Shown here in pieces: positions 25,661 through 36,389 of a stretch of 64,000 nucleotides of DNA (the stretch's first letter is position 1; each line of letters opens with the position of its first letter). Source of the stretch: Pseudomonas sp. KK4 (GTDB lineage Bacteria > Pseudomonadota > Gammaproteobacteria > Pseudomonadales > Pseudomonadaceae). The notes under the pieces were generated by a model, which was given only the letters and a program-made list of their open reading frames with translations, had not been told where the DNA came from and made no database searches. The position numbers were made by a program, and so were the translations under genes. Location of the stretch: assembly GCF_001984065.1 (NCBI RefSeq), contig NZ_LYVP01000006.1, positions 1 through 64,000 of the forward strand, read 5' to 3'.

Positions 25661-28534
25661 TCAGCGGTAGTCATCCACCGGCACACAGGCGCAAAACAGG
25701 TTCCGATCGCCGTAGACGTTGTCCACCCGATTCACCGCCGGCCAATATTTGTGCGCCCGGGTGTGGGCATCCGGCGTCACCGCTTGTTCGATGCTGTAGG
25801 GCCGCTCCCAGATCCCGGTAATGTCCGCCAGCGTGTGAGGCGCACGCTTGAGGGGGTTGTCCTCGGCCGGCCAGTTGCCATTCTGCACTTCGGTGATCTC
25901 CGCGCGGATGCTCAGCATCGCGCCGATGAACCGGTCGAGCTCGGCCTTCGATTCACTTTCGGTGGGTTCGACCATCAGGGTTCCCGGCACTGGAAAGGAC
26001 ATGGTCGGCGCATGGAAGCCGTAGTCCATCAGGCGCTTGGCGACATCTTCCTCGGTGATGCCGGTCAGGGCTTTAAGGGGACGCAGATCGAGAATGCATT
26101 CGTGGGCCACCCGTTCGTTGCGCCCGGTATAGAGCACCGCAAACGCCCCGGACAAATGCCGCGCCAGGTAATTCGCAGCGAGGATCGCCACTTCGCTGGC
26201 GTCCGCCAGTTGCGGGCCCATCATGGCGATGTACATCCAACTGATCGGCAGGATGCTGGCGCTGCCCCAGGGCGCGGCGCTGACGGCACCATTGTGCGAC
26301 AGCGGCCCGTCGATCGGCACCACCGGGTGGTTGGCCACGAACGGCGCCAGGTGCGCGCGCACGCCAATCGGCCCCATGCCCGGCCCACCGCCGCCATGGG
26401 GAATGCAGAAGGTCTTGTGCAGGTTCATGTGCGACACATCGGCACCGATGTCCGCCGGCCGGGCAAGGCCCACCTGGGCATTGAGGTTGGCGCCGTCCAT
26501 GTACACCTGGCCGCCATGACTGTGGATAACTTCGCAGATCTCGCTGATGCCCTCCTCGTACACACCATGGGTAGAGGGATAAGTCGCCATCAGGCACGAG
26601 AGTTTGTCGCCGGCCTGCGCGGCCTTGTCCTTGAGGTCGTCCAGATCGACGTTGCCCGCCTCGTCACACTCGACGATCACTACGCGCATCCCGGCCATCT
26701 GCGCCGAGGCCGGGTTGGTGCCGTGGGCCGACGATGGAATCAGGCAGATGTCACGCCCACCCTGCTGGCGGCTTTCGTGGTATTTGCGGATCGCCAGCAA
26801 CCCCGCGTACTCGCCCTGGGCACCGGAGTTGGGCTGCATGCAGATCGCGTCGAAACCGGTGATCGCGCAGAGCCACCGCTCCAACTCTTCGATCATGGCT
26901 GTATAGCCGGCTGCCTGTTCTCTCGGTGCAAAGGGGTGCAGGTTGGCGAACTGCGGCCAGGTGATCGGGATCATCTCGGCGGTAGCGTTGAGCTTCATGG
27001 TGCACGAGCCCAGCGGGATCATTGATTGGTTGAGCGCCAGGTCCTTGTTTTCCAGCTGCTTGAGGTAACGCAGCATTTCGGTTTCGCTGTGATGGGAGCT
27101 GAACACCGGATGACGCAGGTAGGGCGAAGTGCGTGCCAGCACAGTGGGAATGCCATCAACCAGGGTTTCGGCATCCAGTTCATCGACGTTGAGCCCATGA
27201 TCGGCGCCCAGAAACACATCGAACAACTTGGCCACGGTAGCTTCGTCGCAGGTTTCGTCGAGGCTCAACCCCAGTCGTCCGCGACCCAGAATCCGTAGAT
27301 TGATCTGCGCGGCCTGGGCGCTTTCGATAATCGCGGTCTGGGTGCCGCCGACCTCCAGGGTCAGGGTATCGAAGAAGTGCCGGTTCAGGCGCGTGATGCC
27401 TTTGCGCTCAAGCCCGGCGGCGAGGATGCAGGTCAGTCGGTGCACGCGTTGGGCGATGCGTTTGAGACCTTCCGGGCCGTGATAGACCGCATAGAAACTG
27501 GCGATGTTGGCCAGCAGCACTTGTGCGGTGCAGATGTTCGAGTTGGCCTTTTCCCGCCGGATATGTTGCTCGCGGGTTTGCAGGGCCATGCGCAAGGCGA
27601 CGTTGCCACGGGCGTCCTTCGACACGCCGATGATCCTTCCGGGGATTGCACGCTTGAACTCGTCGCGGCTGGCGAAAAACGCCGCGTGGGGGCCGCCGTA
27701 GCCCATGGGCACGCCGAAGCGCTGGGACGAGCCGAACACCACGTCGGCGCCCAGCTCCCCCGGCGGCGTCAGCAACAGCAGGCTCAGCAAGTCAGTGGCG
27801 ACACACGCCAGGGCTTGCTGGGCATGCAGGTGATCGATCAGCGGGCGCAGGTCGCGGATCTCGCCGTGGGTGTCGGGATACTGCAGCAGTGCGCCGAACA
27901 CCTGGTGCTGTTTCAAGTTATCCACAGCGTCGATGATCAGCTCGTAGCCGAAACCCTCGGCGCGGGTCTGCACCACGGAAATGGTTTGCGGATGGCAGTT
28001 TTCATCGACGAAGAACAGATTGCTTTTCGACTTGGCGACCCGTTTGGCCAGGGCCATGGCTTCGGCGGCCGCCGTTGCCTCATCCAGCAGCGAGGCGTTG
28101 GCCAGTTCCAGGCCTGTGAGGTCGATGGTCAATTGCTGGAAATTGAGCAGTGCTTCGAGCCGGCCTTGGGCGATTTCCGGTTGATAGGGCGTGTAGGCGG
28201 TGTACCAACCGGGATTTTCCAGCACGTTGCGCAGAATCACACCGGGGGTGAGCGTACCGTGATAGCCCATGCCGATCAGGCTGGTCCAGACCTGGTTCTG
28301 CTCGGCGTAGCCTCGCAGCTTTGCCAGCGCCGCTTCTTCATCGAGCGCCGGCGGCAGGTCGAGTGCGCGGTTGAGGCGAATGCCCGGCGGCACCGTCTGT
28401 TCGATCAGTTCGACCCGGCTGCCCAGGCCAAGGCTGTCGAGCATGGCCTGCTGCTCGGCGGCATCGGGCCCCAGGTGACGGCGGAGAAAGGCATTGGGGT
28501 CGCGTAACTGACTCAGGGACGGCAACTGGGACAT
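25661..28534 (-). CDS. gcvP: Glycine dehydrogenase (decarboxylating), P protein
   Basis: PLP enzyme of the glycine cleavage system. It decarboxylates glycine and passes the aminomethyl group to the lipoyl arm of GcvH. It is 957 residues, with the fused alpha and beta halves of the proteobacterial type. The PLP Lys lies in [17 protein letters not shown], and the glycine-rich and [12 protein letters not shown] segments are conserved. It is the last of the three gcv genes, but a terminator and a REP pair separate it from gcvH, so its expression is probably lower or partly independent. Confidence 0.96.
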   Translation of the reverse strand: MSQLPSLSQLRDPNAFLRRHLGPDAAEQQAMLDSLGLGSRVELIEQTVPPGIRLNRALDLPPALDEEAALAKLRGYAEQNQVWTSLIGMGYHGTLTPGVILRNVLENPGWYTAYTPYQPEIAQGRLEALLNFQQLTIDLTGLELANASLLDEATAAAEAMALAKRVAKSKSNLFFVDENCHPQTISVVQTRAEGFGYELIIDAVDNLKQHQVFGALLQYPDTHGEIRDLRPLIDHLHAQQALACVATDLLSLLLLTPPGELGADVVFGSSQRFGVPMGYGGPHAAFFASRDEFKRAIPGRIIGVSKDARGNVALRMALQTREQHIRREKANSNICTAQVLLANIASFYAVYHGPEGLKRIAQRVHRLTCILAAGLERKGITRLNRHFFDTLTLEVGGTQTAIIESAQAAQINLRILGRGRLGLSLDETCDEATVAKLFDVFLGADHGLNVDELDAETLVDGIPTVLARTSPYLRHPVFSSHHSETEMLRYLKQLENKDLALNQSMIPLGSCTMKLNATAEMIPITWPQFANLHPFAPREQAAGYTAMIEELERWLCAITGFDAICMQPNSGAQGEYAGLLAIRKYHESRQQGGRDICLIPSSAHGTNPASAQMAGMRVVIVECDEAGNVDLDDLKDKAAQAGDKLSCLMATYPSTHGVYEEGISEICEVIHSHGGQVYMDGANLNAQVGLARPADIGADVSHMNLHKTFCIPHGGGGPGMGPIGVRAHLAPFVANHPVVPIDGPLSHNGAVSAAPWGSASILPISWMYIAMMGPQLADASEVAILAANYLARHLSGAFAVLYTGRNERVAHECILDLRPLKALTGITEEDVAKRLMDYGFHAPTMSFPVPGTLMVEPTESESKAELDRFIGAMLSIRAEITEVQNGNWPAEDNPLKRAPHTLADITGIWERPYSIEQAVTPDAHTRAHKYWPAVNRVDNVYGDRNLFCACVPVDDYR

Positions 28535-28616
28535 GACGGGGCTCTCTCTTGACTGGCGCTCAGCGTCGATGCAACACGGTCAAACCAGCATAGCAGCCGG
28601 TATCACACACGAACCC

Positions 28617-28721
28617 CTGTAGGAGCGAGCTCGCTCGCGATGGTCGTCAACGATAACGCTGGGAGCCTGACACCCCCGAGCTACTCTCGGGTTCATCGCC
28701 AGCAGGCTCGCTCCTACAGGG
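28617..28721. repeat. REP pair, family A
   Basis: Close relative of the pair at 1-106, including the GGTCGTCAACGATAACGC spacer. It lies between gcvH and gcvP. Confidence 0.9.
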
Positions 28722-28744
28722 TAAGGGGTTTTTGCGCAGGCATG

Positions 28745-28770
28745 AAAAAGCCCCGACGGGTCGGGGCTTT
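28745..28770 (-). terminator. Terminator after gcvH
   Basis: AAAGCCCCGAC / GTCGGGGCTTT stem followed by T tract on the minus strand, 18 bp after the gcvH stop. Confidence 0.88.
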
Positions 28771-28787
28771 GGGGTGACGCTTGGGGC

Positions 28788-29171
28788 TTATTCGCCGATG
28801 GCAGCCTTGTAGGCAGCGGCATCGAGCAGCTTGTCCAGGTCAGCGGTGTTGCTTGGCTTGAGCTTGAAGATCCACGAGCCGTACGGGTCGGAGTTCAGCA
28901 GTTCCGGCGAAGCACCCAGGTCTTCGTTGATCGCGATCACTTCACCGGCCACCGGCGAATAGATGTCGGACGCCGCTTTAACCGATTCCACCACACCGGA
29001 CTGGTCGCCGGCGGCGAAGGTTTTACCCACTTCGGTCAATTCGACGAATACCACGTCACCCAGCGCTTCCTGCGCGTGATCGCTAATGCCCACGGTAACG
29101 GTGCCGTCGGCTTCCAAACGTGCCCATTCGTGACTTTCGGCAAAACGCAGGTCGGCAGGGATATCGCTCAT
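28788..29171 (-). CDS. gcvH: Glycine cleavage system H protein (lipoyl carrier)
   Basis: 127 residues from the ATG at 29171 (GAGGA upstream). An 11-codon extension upstream is not family-like. The lipoylated Lys is about 65 in [16 protein letters not shown]. It shuttles the aminomethyl group between the P, T and L proteins. It lies 48 bp after gcvT. Confidence 0.95.
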   Translation of the reverse strand: MSDIPADLRFAESHEWARLEADGTVTVGISDHAQEALGDVVFVELTEVGKTFAAGDQSGVVESVKAASDIYSPVAGEVIAINEDLGASPELLNSDPYGSWIFKLKPSNTADLDKLLDAAAYKAAIGE

Positions 29172-29219
29172 GTTCTGTGTCCTCAGGAAATTGTCAGCGG
29201 TCATTGCCGCCAGAAAAGG

Positions 29220-30302
29220 TTAGATCAAGGTTTTGCCATGGCGAACGAAGGTCGGCTTGACCACTCGGACCGGGTACCACTTGCCACGGATTTCCACTTC
29301 CGCGCGGTCGGCTGTGGCCATCGGCACGCGCGCCAGTGCAATCGACTTGCTAAGCGTAGGAGAGAAACTACCACTGGTGATCTCACCTTCGCCAACATCG
29401 GCGATACGAACCACTTGATGGGCGCGTAAAACCCCGCGCTCCTCAAGGACCAGACCGACCAGTTTGTGCTGTACGCCACCACTGCGCTCGGCTTCCAGCG
29501 CCGGGCGCCCGATGAACGGGCGGGTGGCCGGTTCCCAGGCGATGCTCCAGGCCATGTTGGAAGCCAGCGGTGAGACGTCTTGATGAATGTCCTGGCCGTA
29601 GAGGTTCATGCCTGCTTCGACACGCAGGGTGTCGCGCGCGCCAAGACCGATGGGGGAAATGCCCGCCCCCACCAGATCATTGAAGAAACCAGGCGCCTGA
29701 TCGGCGGGCAGGATGATTTCCAGGCCGTCTTCGCCGGTGTAACCGGTGCGCGCGATGAACCAGTCGCCGTCGGGGTGGCCTTCGAAGGGTTTGAGCAGTT
29801 GAATCAGGTTGCCTCGGCACTGGGTCACCAGTTCGGCGACCTTGTGCCGAGCGTGGGGCCCTTGGATGGCGAGCATCGCCAGTTCGGAGCGCTCGTTCAT
29901 GCGCACGTCGAAACCATCAAGATGGGCGTGCATCCACGCCAGGTCCTGGTCGCGGGTGGAGGCATTGACCACCAGACGATAACCGTCGTCCAGGCGATAG
30001 ACGATCATGTCATCGACGATGCCGCCGCGCTCGTTGAGCATGGCGCTGTACAAGGCGCGGCCGGCGCTGTGCAGGCGTTCGACGTCGTTGGCCAGCAAAT
30101 GCTGGAGCCACTCCCTGGCCTGGGGGCCATCGACGTCGATCACGGTCATGTGGGATACATCGAATACACCGCAATCGCGGCGCACCGCATGGTGTTCCTC
30201 GACTTGCGAGCCGTAATGCAGAGGCATATCCCAACCGCCAAAATCGACCATCTTCGCGCCGAGGGCGAGATGAAGGTCATACAGAGGCGTACGCTGTCCC
30301 AT
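29220..30302 (-). CDS. gcvT: Aminomethyltransferase, glycine cleavage T protein
   Basis: Transfers the methylene group to tetrahydrofolate and releases ammonia. It is 360 residues: RTPLYDLHLALGAKMVDFGG WDMPLHYG at the start and the folate-site motifs FDVSHMTVIDVDG, ARTGYTGEDGLEI and LGARDTLRVEAGMNLYG. It is the first gene of the gcvTH unit. The 156 bp upstream show no convincing glycine riboswitch. Confidence 0.96.
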   Translation of the reverse strand: MGQRTPLYDLHLALGAKMVDFGGWDMPLHYGSQVEEHHAVRRDCGVFDVSHMTVIDVDGPQAREWLQHLLANDVERLHSAGRALYSAMLNERGGIVDDMIVYRLDDGYRLVVNASTRDQDLAWMHAHLDGFDVRMNERSELAMLAIQGPHARHKVAELVTQCRGNLIQLLKPFEGHPDGDWFIARTGYTGEDGLEIILPADQAPGFFNDLVGAGISPIGLGARDTLRVEAGMNLYGQDIHQDVSPLASNMAWSIAWEPATRPFIGRPALEAERSGGVQHKLVGLVLEERGVLRAHQVVRIADVGEGEITSGSFSPTLSKSIALARVPMATADRAEVEIRGKWYPVRVVKPTFVRHGKTLI

Positions 30303-30458
30303 GGGTTTCTCCTTCCGGGCGTGGCGAAGGTGCGGGCGAGTGCGCTATCGATTGAAAGCCCTGAAATAAAAGGCTTACAGCCGATTTCTACTACCTTGTC
30401 TGTCAGACGATCCGCACCGAATGCCGCGCATTGTAGCCGCAAGGTGTAGGACTGACAC

Positions 30459-32075
30459 CTAGCTGTTTCGATGCGCTGAACGTCGGATCAATCCGATGAC
30501 CGGCAGCAATCCCACCAGAACCAGGCTCAGCGCCGGCAAGGACGCCCTCGCCCACTCGCCCTCGCTGGTCATTTCGAATACCCGAACCGCCAGCGTGTCC
30601 CAGCCAAACGGCCGCATCAGCAGGGTCGCGGGCATTTCCTTGAGCACATCGACGAACACCAGCAACGCGGCGCTCAACGATCCGGGCAGCAACAACGGCA
30701 GATACACTTTGAAAAACAGTCGCGGCCCACTGACCCCGAGGCTACGTGCCGCTTCGGGCAAAGAGGGCCGTATACGCGCCAGGCTGCTTTCCAGCGGTCC
30801 GTACGCCACGGCGACAAAGCGCACCAGATAGGCCAGCAACAACGCCGACAGACTGCCCAGCAGCAAGGGCTTGCCGGCGCCACCGAGCCAGGCGGACATC
30901 GGGATGACCCATTCGCGGTCCAGGTAACTGAACGCCAGCATAATCGACACCGCCAGCACCGAACCGGGCAAGGCGTAGCCCATGTTCGACAGGCCGACCC
31001 CGGCGCGGATGCCACGGGTCGGTGCCAGCCGCCGGGCGAACGCCAGCACGAGGGCAACGCTGACGGTGATCAGCGCGGCCATGGCGCCCAGGTAAAGGGT
31101 GTGGACGATCAGGCTGGTGTAACGCTCATCCAGATCGAAACGCCCACGCTGCCAGAACCACGCCAGCAATTGCAGCATCGGAATGACGAAAGCACAGGCG
31201 AACACCAGAACGCACCACCCGGTGGCCAACAACGCCTTGAAGCCATGCAGGTGGTACAGCGCCTTGACTCGCGGCCGTTCGTTGCTCGCCCGATTGCCCC
31301 CCCGCGCGCGGTGCTCGCCGTACAGGACCACCATCACCACCAACAGCAGCAGGCTGGCCAGTTGTGCGGCGGTGGACAGGCTGAAGAACCCGTACCAGGT
31401 CTTGTAGATCGCCGTGGTGAAGGTATCGAAATTGAACACCGACACCGCGCCGAAATCCGCCAGGGTTTCCATCAACGCCAACGCCACGCCCGCGCCGATG
31501 GCGGGCCGCGCCATGGGCATCGCCACCCGCCAGAACGCCTGCCACGGCGACTGCCCCAGCACCCGCGCGGCTTCCATCAGGCCTTTGCCCTGGGCCAGGA
31601 ACGCGGTGCGTGCCAGCAGGTAGACGTAGGGATAGAACACCAGCACCAGAACCAGAATCACCCCGCCGGTGGAGCGCACGCGGGGCATGCGCAGCCCTGT
31701 GCCGAACCATTCGCGCAGCAGGGTTTGCACGGGACCGGCGAAATCCAGCAGGCCGACGAAGACGAAGGCCAGCACGTAGGCGGGAATGGCAAATGGCAGC
31801 ATCAACGCCCAATCCAGCCAGCGCCTGCCGGGGAATTCGCAGAGGCTGGTGAGCCAGGCCAGGCTCACGCCGATGACGGTCACGCCGATGCCGACACCGA
31901 GCACCAGGGTCAAAGTGTTGCCCAGCAGACGCGGCATCTGCGTGGCCCACAGGTGGGACCAGATCTGTTGATCGATGGTTTGCCAGGACAGCAGCAAGAC
32001 GCTCAGGGGCAGAATGACCAGCGCAGCGATGGCGAAGACCAAGGGATACCAGCGGCGCTGGGCGGGGTGGGCCAA
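30459..32075 (-). CDS. Ferric iron ABC transporter permease (FbpB/SfuB type), TTG start
   Basis: Inner-membrane permease of 538 residues with a duplicated permease domain, about twelve hydrophobic segments and two EAA loops (EAARVLGQSPWQAFWRVAMP and EAARSLGVSGPRLFFKVYLP). This is the FbpB/SfuB architecture. The start is TTG (MAHPAQRRWYPLVFAI); no ATG fits. AGAGAA lies just upstream. It follows the iron-binding protein gene, with a REP pair in the 197-bp gap. No ATPase gene follows, so that part must be encoded elsewhere. Confidence 0.9.
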   Translation of the reverse strand: MAHPAQRRWYPLVFAIAALVILPLSVLLLSWQTIDQQIWSHLWATQMPRLLGNTLTLVLGVGIGVTVIGVSLAWLTSLCEFPGRRWLDWALMLPFAIPAYVLAFVFVGLLDFAGPVQTLLREWFGTGLRMPRVRSTGGVILVLVLVFYPYVYLLARTAFLAQGKGLMEAARVLGQSPWQAFWRVAMPMARPAIGAGVALALMETLADFGAVSVFNFDTFTTAIYKTWYGFFSLSTAAQLASLLLLVVMVVLYGEHRARGGNRASNERPRVKALYHLHGFKALLATGWCVLVFACAFVIPMLQLLAWFWQRGRFDLDERYTSLIVHTLYLGAMAALITVSVALVLAFARRLAPTRGIRAGVGLSNMGYALPGSVLAVSIMLAFSYLDREWVIPMSAWLGGAGKPLLLGSLSALLLAYLVRFVAVAYGPLESSLARIRPSLPEAARSLGVSGPRLFFKVYLPLLLPGSLSAALLVFVDVLKEMPATLLMRPFGWDTLAVRVFEMTSEGEWARASLPALSLVLVGLLPVIGLIRRSAHRNS

Positions 32076-32127
32076 GGGAATTCTCTAAAAAAAGTGAAGC
32101 CGACGCAGGTCCGGGTCGGCTTTAAAC

Positions 32128-32254
32128 TGTGGCGAGGGAGCTTGCTCCCGTTCGGCTGCGCAGCAGTCGCGAAGGTAATCGGGGCGCCCAGATGACGGCG
32201 CCGGGCGATCAGGGCCGCTTCGCAGCCCAACGGGAGCAAGCTCCCTCGCCACAG
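32128..32254. repeat. REP pair, family C (GTGGCGAGGGAGCTTGCTCC)
   Basis: Two inverted units with a 75-bp spacer, between the iron-binding protein gene and its permease. The family recurs at about 55.2 and 61.5 kb. Confidence 0.88.
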
Positions 32255-32272
32255 GGAAGCCTCAGCCGCAGT

Positions 32273-33277
32273 TCAGTTCCAGCCAGCGCGATCCATCATG
32301 CGAATCGCCTCGGCCTGGCGCTTGCCGGCGACTTCCACCGGCAAGGTATCGGCCACGAACTGGCCCCAGGCGGCCACTTCCGCTGATGGCTTCACGGCGG
32401 GGTTGGCCGGGAATTCCTGGTTGACGTCAGCAAAGATCTTTTGTGCTTCAGGGGTGGTCATCCACTCCACCAGGGCCTTGGCCGCCTCCGGGTGCGGGGC
32501 GTGTTTGGTCAGGCCGATGCCCGACAGGTTGACGTGTACGCCACGATCCGCCTGGTTTGGCCAGAACAGCTTCACCGGCAGGTCAGGCTTTTGCTTGTGC
32601 AAGCGACCGTAGTAGTAGGTGTTGACGATGCCGACATCGCACTGGCCGGCATTGATGGCCTCGAGCACCGCGACGTCGTCGGAGAACACATCGGTGGACA
32701 GGTTGCTGACCCAGCCCTTGAGGATTTGCTCGGTCTTCTCGGCGCCGTGGACTTCGATCATGGTGGCGGTCAGGGACTGGTTATAGACTTTCTTCGCCGT
32801 GCGCAGGCACAGGCGACCTTCCCAGCTTTTGTCGGCCAGTGCTTCGTAGGTGGTCAGTTCGCCCGGCTTCACCCGATCGGTGGAGTAGGCAATGGTTCGC
32901 GCCCGCAGGCTCAGGCCGGTCCAGGCGTGGGAAGCGGCGCGATATTGCAGGGGGATGTTGGCGTCGATGGTTTTCGAGGTGAACGGTTGCAGAATGCCCA
33001 TCTGCTCGGCTTGCCAGAGGTTACCGGCGTCCACCGTGAGCAGCAGGTCGGCGGTGGCGTTCTCGCCTTCGGCCTTGATGCGCTGCATCAGCGGCGCTTC
33101 CTTGTCGGTGATGAACTTGACCTTGACGCCGGTCTTGGCGGTGTAGGCATCGAAGACGGGCTTGATCAGTTCGTCGATACGCGAGGAGTAGACCACCACT
33201 TCGTCGGCGGCCTGGGCGGCGGTGCTGCCGATCAGGGTCAGGGCCAGTGCAGTCAGTAGACGCTTGGGTGCCAACAT
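32273..33277 (-). CDS. Ferric iron ABC transporter substrate-binding protein (FbpA type)
   Basis: Periplasmic Fe(III)-binding protein of 334 residues from the ATG at 33277. A 57-codon upstream extension includes REP sequence and is rejected. The signal peptide covers about 1-23 (cleavage after AAQA). [22 protein letters not shown] and the iron-ligand pair in [12 protein letters not shown] are FbpA features. It is the first gene of the iron transporter; the permease follows. Confidence 0.9.
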   Translation of the reverse strand: MLAPKRLLTALALTLIGSTAAQAADEVVVYSSRIDELIKPVFDAYTAKTGVKVKFITDKEAPLMQRIKAEGENATADLLLTVDAGNLWQAEQMGILQPFTSKTIDANIPLQYRAASHAWTGLSLRARTIAYSTDRVKPGELTTYEALADKSWEGRLCLRTAKKVYNQSLTATMIEVHGAEKTEQILKGWVSNLSTDVFSDDVAVLEAINAGQCDVGIVNTYYYGRLHKQKPDLPVKLFWPNQADRGVHVNLSGIGLTKHAPHPEAAKALVEWMTTPEAQKIFADVNQEFPANPAVKPSAEVAAWGQFVADTLPVEVAGKRQAEAIRMMDRAGWN

Positions 33278-33405
33278 GGGAACGATCTCTCGATTGAAAA
33301 ATGAGGCCAAATGATAAGGACTCACATTTGCCATCTCAATCGAACACTGTGTGGAGGCGTTACCAGATGTTGCATGGGCGGAAATTGATGGCAAATGTGC
33401 CGACG

Positions 33406-33476
33406 TCTTCGCGAGCAAGCCCGCTCCCACCTTTTGAACGCATTCCAAGGTGGGAGCGGGCTTGCTCGCGAAGAGG
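33406..33476. repeat. REP pair, family B
   Basis: Close inverted units between the ubiI stop and the iron-binding protein promoter. Confidence 0.9.
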
Positions 33477-33496
33477 CCATCAGCCCCAGCGAAGCT

Positions 33497-34720
33497 TCAG
33501 GCCTTGGCCAGCGCCGGCAATTCCCCGGTCAGCCCCAGCGCCTCGCGCACGAACAGCGCCTTGGCTTCGGGCATCTGGTCAACCAGCTTCAACCCGGCAT
33601 TACGCAGCCAGCGTACCGGCAACGGATTGGCCTGGAACAAGCGCTCGAATCCCTCCATCGCCGCCATCAGCGCCAGGTTATGGGGCATGCGTCGACGCTC
33701 GTAACGGCTGAGCACCTTCACATCCGCCAGGCGCTCGCCCCGGGCGGCAGCCTGCAACAGAACTTCGGCCAACACCGCAGCATCGAGGAACCCCAGGTTC
33801 ACGCCCTGCCCGGCCAGCGGGTGAATGGTGTGCGCGGCGTCGCCGATCAGCGCCAGGCCCTCGGCCACGTAACGCTTGGCGTGGCGTTGACGCAAGGGTA
33901 CGCACAGGCGCGGGTCGGCGTTGAGCACGTTGCCCAGTTGGCCCTCGAACGCCCGTTCCAGCGCCTTGCAGAAACCCTCATCGTCCAGCGCCATCAGGTG
34001 CTCGGCTTCAGACGGCGTGGTCGACCAGACGATCGAGCACCAATCCTGCTGCCCGTCCCTTTCCAACGGCAGAAACGCCAGCGGGCCGTTATCGGTAAAG
34101 CGCTGCCACGCAGTCATTTGATGAGGCTTTGAGCAGCGCACGCTGGTGACGATGGCGTGGTGCAGGTAATCCCATTCCCGCGTCGCCATGCCGGTCAGAC
34201 GCCGCACCGCCGAGTTGGCGCCATCGGCGGCGATCACCAGCGGCGCACGCAAGGTGCGGCCATCGGCCAGGGTCAGCAACCAGTCGTCGCCGGAGCGGCG
34301 CATCTGCTCCAGGCGCGCATTGGCCAGCAGACCGAGGTCACAATCGTGCAAACGATCGAGCAAGGCGTCCTGAACCACGCGGTTTTCGACGATATGGCCC
34401 AACACCTCGGCATGCACGCTGGCTGCCGAAAAATGGATCTGCCCGGTGCCGCTGCCGTCCCAGACCTGCATGTCGCTGTATGGGCTGCTGCGGCGACCGG
34501 TAATGCCCTCCCAGACGCCCAGGCGCTGGAGAATCCGCTGGCTGGCGATGGACAGCGCGCTCACCCTGGGCTCGAATGGCGCCTGCCCGTCAAAGGGTTT
34601 GACGCTCAGGGGGCTGCCGTCCAGCAGCAGGACTTCCAGCCCGCTGTCCTGCAGCGCCAGCGCCAGGGCGCTGCCGACCATTCCGGCCCCGACAATCAGC
34701 AGATCTGCGCGCATTTCCAT
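33497..34720 (-). CDS. ubiI: FAD-dependent 2-octaprenylphenol hydroxylase (UbiI/VisC type)
   Basis: Flavin hydroxylase of ubiquinone biosynthesis, 407 residues. The FAD dinucleotide motif VGAGMVGSALA lies at about 10-20. The DG motif is near IAADGANSAVRRL, and the GD motif is ALIGDAAHTIHPLAGQGVNL. The paralogous ubiH lies two genes upstream in the same operon, which supports the UbiI/VisC call. Which hydroxylation each performs is inferred from the family. Confidence 0.88.
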   Translation of the reverse strand: MEMRADLLIVGAGMVGSALALALQDSGLEVLLLDGSPLSVKPFDGQAPFEPRVSALSIASQRILQRLGVWEGITGRRSSPYSDMQVWDGSGTGQIHFSAASVHAEVLGHIVENRVVQDALLDRLHDCDLGLLANARLEQMRRSGDDWLLTLADGRTLRAPLVIAADGANSAVRRLTGMATREWDYLHHAIVTSVRCSKPHQMTAWQRFTDNGPLAFLPLERDGQQDWCSIVWSTTPSEAEHLMALDDEGFCKALERAFEGQLGNVLNADPRLCVPLRQRHAKRYVAEGLALIGDAAHTIHPLAGQGVNLGFLDAAVLAEVLLQAAARGERLADVKVLSRYERRRMPHNLALMAAMEGFERLFQANPLPVRWLRNAGLKLVDQMPEAKALFVREALGLTGELPALAKA

Positions 34721-34723
34721 GCT

Positions 34724-35209
34724 TTAAGCCTGTCTCGCTTGCGGCTTGAGCCGCACGTAAAGGGTTTTTCCGACACGCGCCACCAGGTTGCCAGCGCCGT
34801 CGTGAATATCGACCTGCAGTTGCGGCAGGTATTTCTGACCATCCGCCGTCTGCCGGCGGATTTCATCGAGCAGGGTGTCGTCGATGTTGAAGCGGGCAAA
34901 CACCGGGCCTTTGCCCGGCGCGATGAAGTCGATGTCGGCCGCCTTGTCCCAGACGATGTACTTGTGCCCGAGGTTCTCCATCAGCATCAGCATGAAAAAC
35001 GGGTCGACCATCGAGTACAGGCTACCGCCGAACTGGGTCCCGACGTAATTGCGGTTGTACCAGCCCAGGCCCATGGACACCTGGACATCGCGAAAATCAT
35101 CGCTGATGTGCCGAACCCGAACCCCGGCGCCGAGGTACGGCGGGTAAAGGCTCATGAACCCGCGCATCAGCCGCGCCTTGCCAAATCGCCTGATCAGCCA
35201 CTCAAACAT
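34724..35209 (-). CDS. DUF4442 hot-dog-fold protein between ubiH and ubiI
   Basis: 161 residues from the ATG at 35209, which lies inside the 3' end of ubiH (8-bp overlap). It ends 3 bp before ubiI starts. The pattern GLGWYNRNYVGTQFGGSLYSMVDPFFMLML is that of DUF4442, a hot-dog thioesterase-like fold. No classical thioesterase catalytic residue is certain. Tight packing suggests translation coupled with the ubiquinone genes. The function is not established. Confidence 0.8.
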   Translation of the reverse strand: MFEWLIRRFGKARLMRGFMSLYPPYLGAGVRVRHISDDFRDVQVSMGLGWYNRNYVGTQFGGSLYSMVDPFFMLMLMENLGHKYIVWDKAADIDFIAPGKGPVFARFNIDDTLLDEIRRQTADGQKYLPQLQVDIHDGAGNLVARVGKTLYVRLKPQARQA

Positions 35210-36389
35210 CGGGACGCGTACCCAAACCCATGGCTTGCCGGGCGAACCAGCGCTTGGCCGGCGGCAACAGGTCAAGACCGAGCAGGCCAAGGTTGCGCCC
35301 TACGGAAACCAGAGGCTGCGTGCTGCCAAACAGGCGCGTGACCTGATCGGAGAAGCCCACGGTGAGGTTCTGATCCAGTCGCTGGCGTTCGCGGTAGGCT
35401 TGCAGCGTGGCGAAGTCCCCCAGCGGTTTTTCGCTGGACAGCAGCGCATCGGCCAGGGCCTGGGCATCGCGCAGGGACAGGTTGAACCCCTGTCCGGCAA
35501 TCGGATGCAGGCTGTGGGCGGCGTTGCCGAGAATCGCCAGATGCGGTCGCACCTGCTCTTCGGCCTCCACCAGCGACAGCGGGTACAGATGTCGCGCGCC
35601 GACTTGTTTCAAGGTGCCCAGTCGATAACCGAATACACCCTGCAATTCGCTGAGAAAACTACGTTCATCGAGGGTTGCCAAACGTTGCGCGTCCATCCCC
35701 AATCGCGTCCAGACCAGGGCGCAACGGTTGTCCGGCAAGGGCAGCAACGCCATGGGGCCATCGTCGGTGAATCGCTCGAATGCCATGCCGTTGTGGGCTT
35801 CACTGGTTGTGATATTGGCGATCAGCGCACTCTGGTTGTACGGACGCTTCCTGACCCCGATGCCCAGTTGCTCGCGCAGCCCGGAACGGCCGCCATCGGC
35901 GAGCACTGCAAGATCACAATCGAGCGTGGTTTCGTCATTGAGCGTCAGCCGATAGCCATCGGTGAGCGGCTCCATGCGCGTGACTTCGGCCGGGCAACGC
36001 CAGTGAATCACGTCCTTGTCCAGGCCCTGCCACAGGCATTGGCCGAGCCAGGCGTTTTCCACCACGTAACCCAGGGCCGGGACGCCCTCTTCCATCGCCG
36101 ACAGGCGCGCCGTGGAAAAACGCCCGCGGTCGGACACGTGAATCTGCTTGATCGGCTCGGCGCGACGGGAGATTTCCTGCCAAACGCCCAGGCGTTGATA
36201 GATCTGCCGGGCGCCAAAGGACAAGGCTGTAGAGCGGGCGTCGTAGCTGGGCTGGTAGGTTTCGCCCGGCGCGAAGGGCTCGATCAGCACGATCTTCCAG
36301 CCACGGGATTTCGCCCCGGCCTGCAACGCCATCGCCAGGCTCGCGCCCACCAGACCGCCACCGATGATTGCCAGATTGAATCGACTCAT
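35202..36389 (-). CDS. ubiH: 2-octaprenyl-6-methoxyphenol hydroxylase (UbiH)
   Basis: FAD hydroxylase of ubiquinone synthesis, 395 residues. The FAD motif GGGLVGASLAM lies at about 10-20, the DG motif in VLADGGRSGLREQLG and the GD region ILGNAAHSLHPIAGQGFNLS (Asn in place of the usual Asp). Its ATG overlaps the pepP stop by four bases, as in the pepP-ubiH order common in proteobacteria. Confidence 0.9.
   Translation of the reverse strand: MSRFNLAIIGGGLVGASLAMALQAGAKSRGWKIVLIEPFAPGETYQPSYDARSTALSFGARQIYQRLGVWQEISRRAEPIKQIHVSDRGRFSTARLSAMEEGVPALGYVVENAWLGQCLWQGLDKDVIHWRCPAEVTRMEPLTDGYRLTLNDETTLDCDLAVLADGGRSGLREQLGIGVRKRPYNQSALIANITTSEAHNGMAFERFTDDGPMALLPLPDNRCALVWTRLGMDAQRLATLDERSFLSELQGVFGYRLGTLKQVGARHLYPLSLVEAEEQVRPHLAILGNAAHSLHPIAGQGFNLSLRDAQALADALLSSEKPLGDFATLQAYRERQRLDQNLTVGFSDQVTRLFGSTQPLVSVGRNLGLLGLDLLPPAKRWFARQAMGLGTRPDV

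Noticed and set aside
30303-30458. Possible glycine riboswitch upstream of gcvT
   Set aside because: No tandem glycine aptamer pattern could be recognised in 156 bp.
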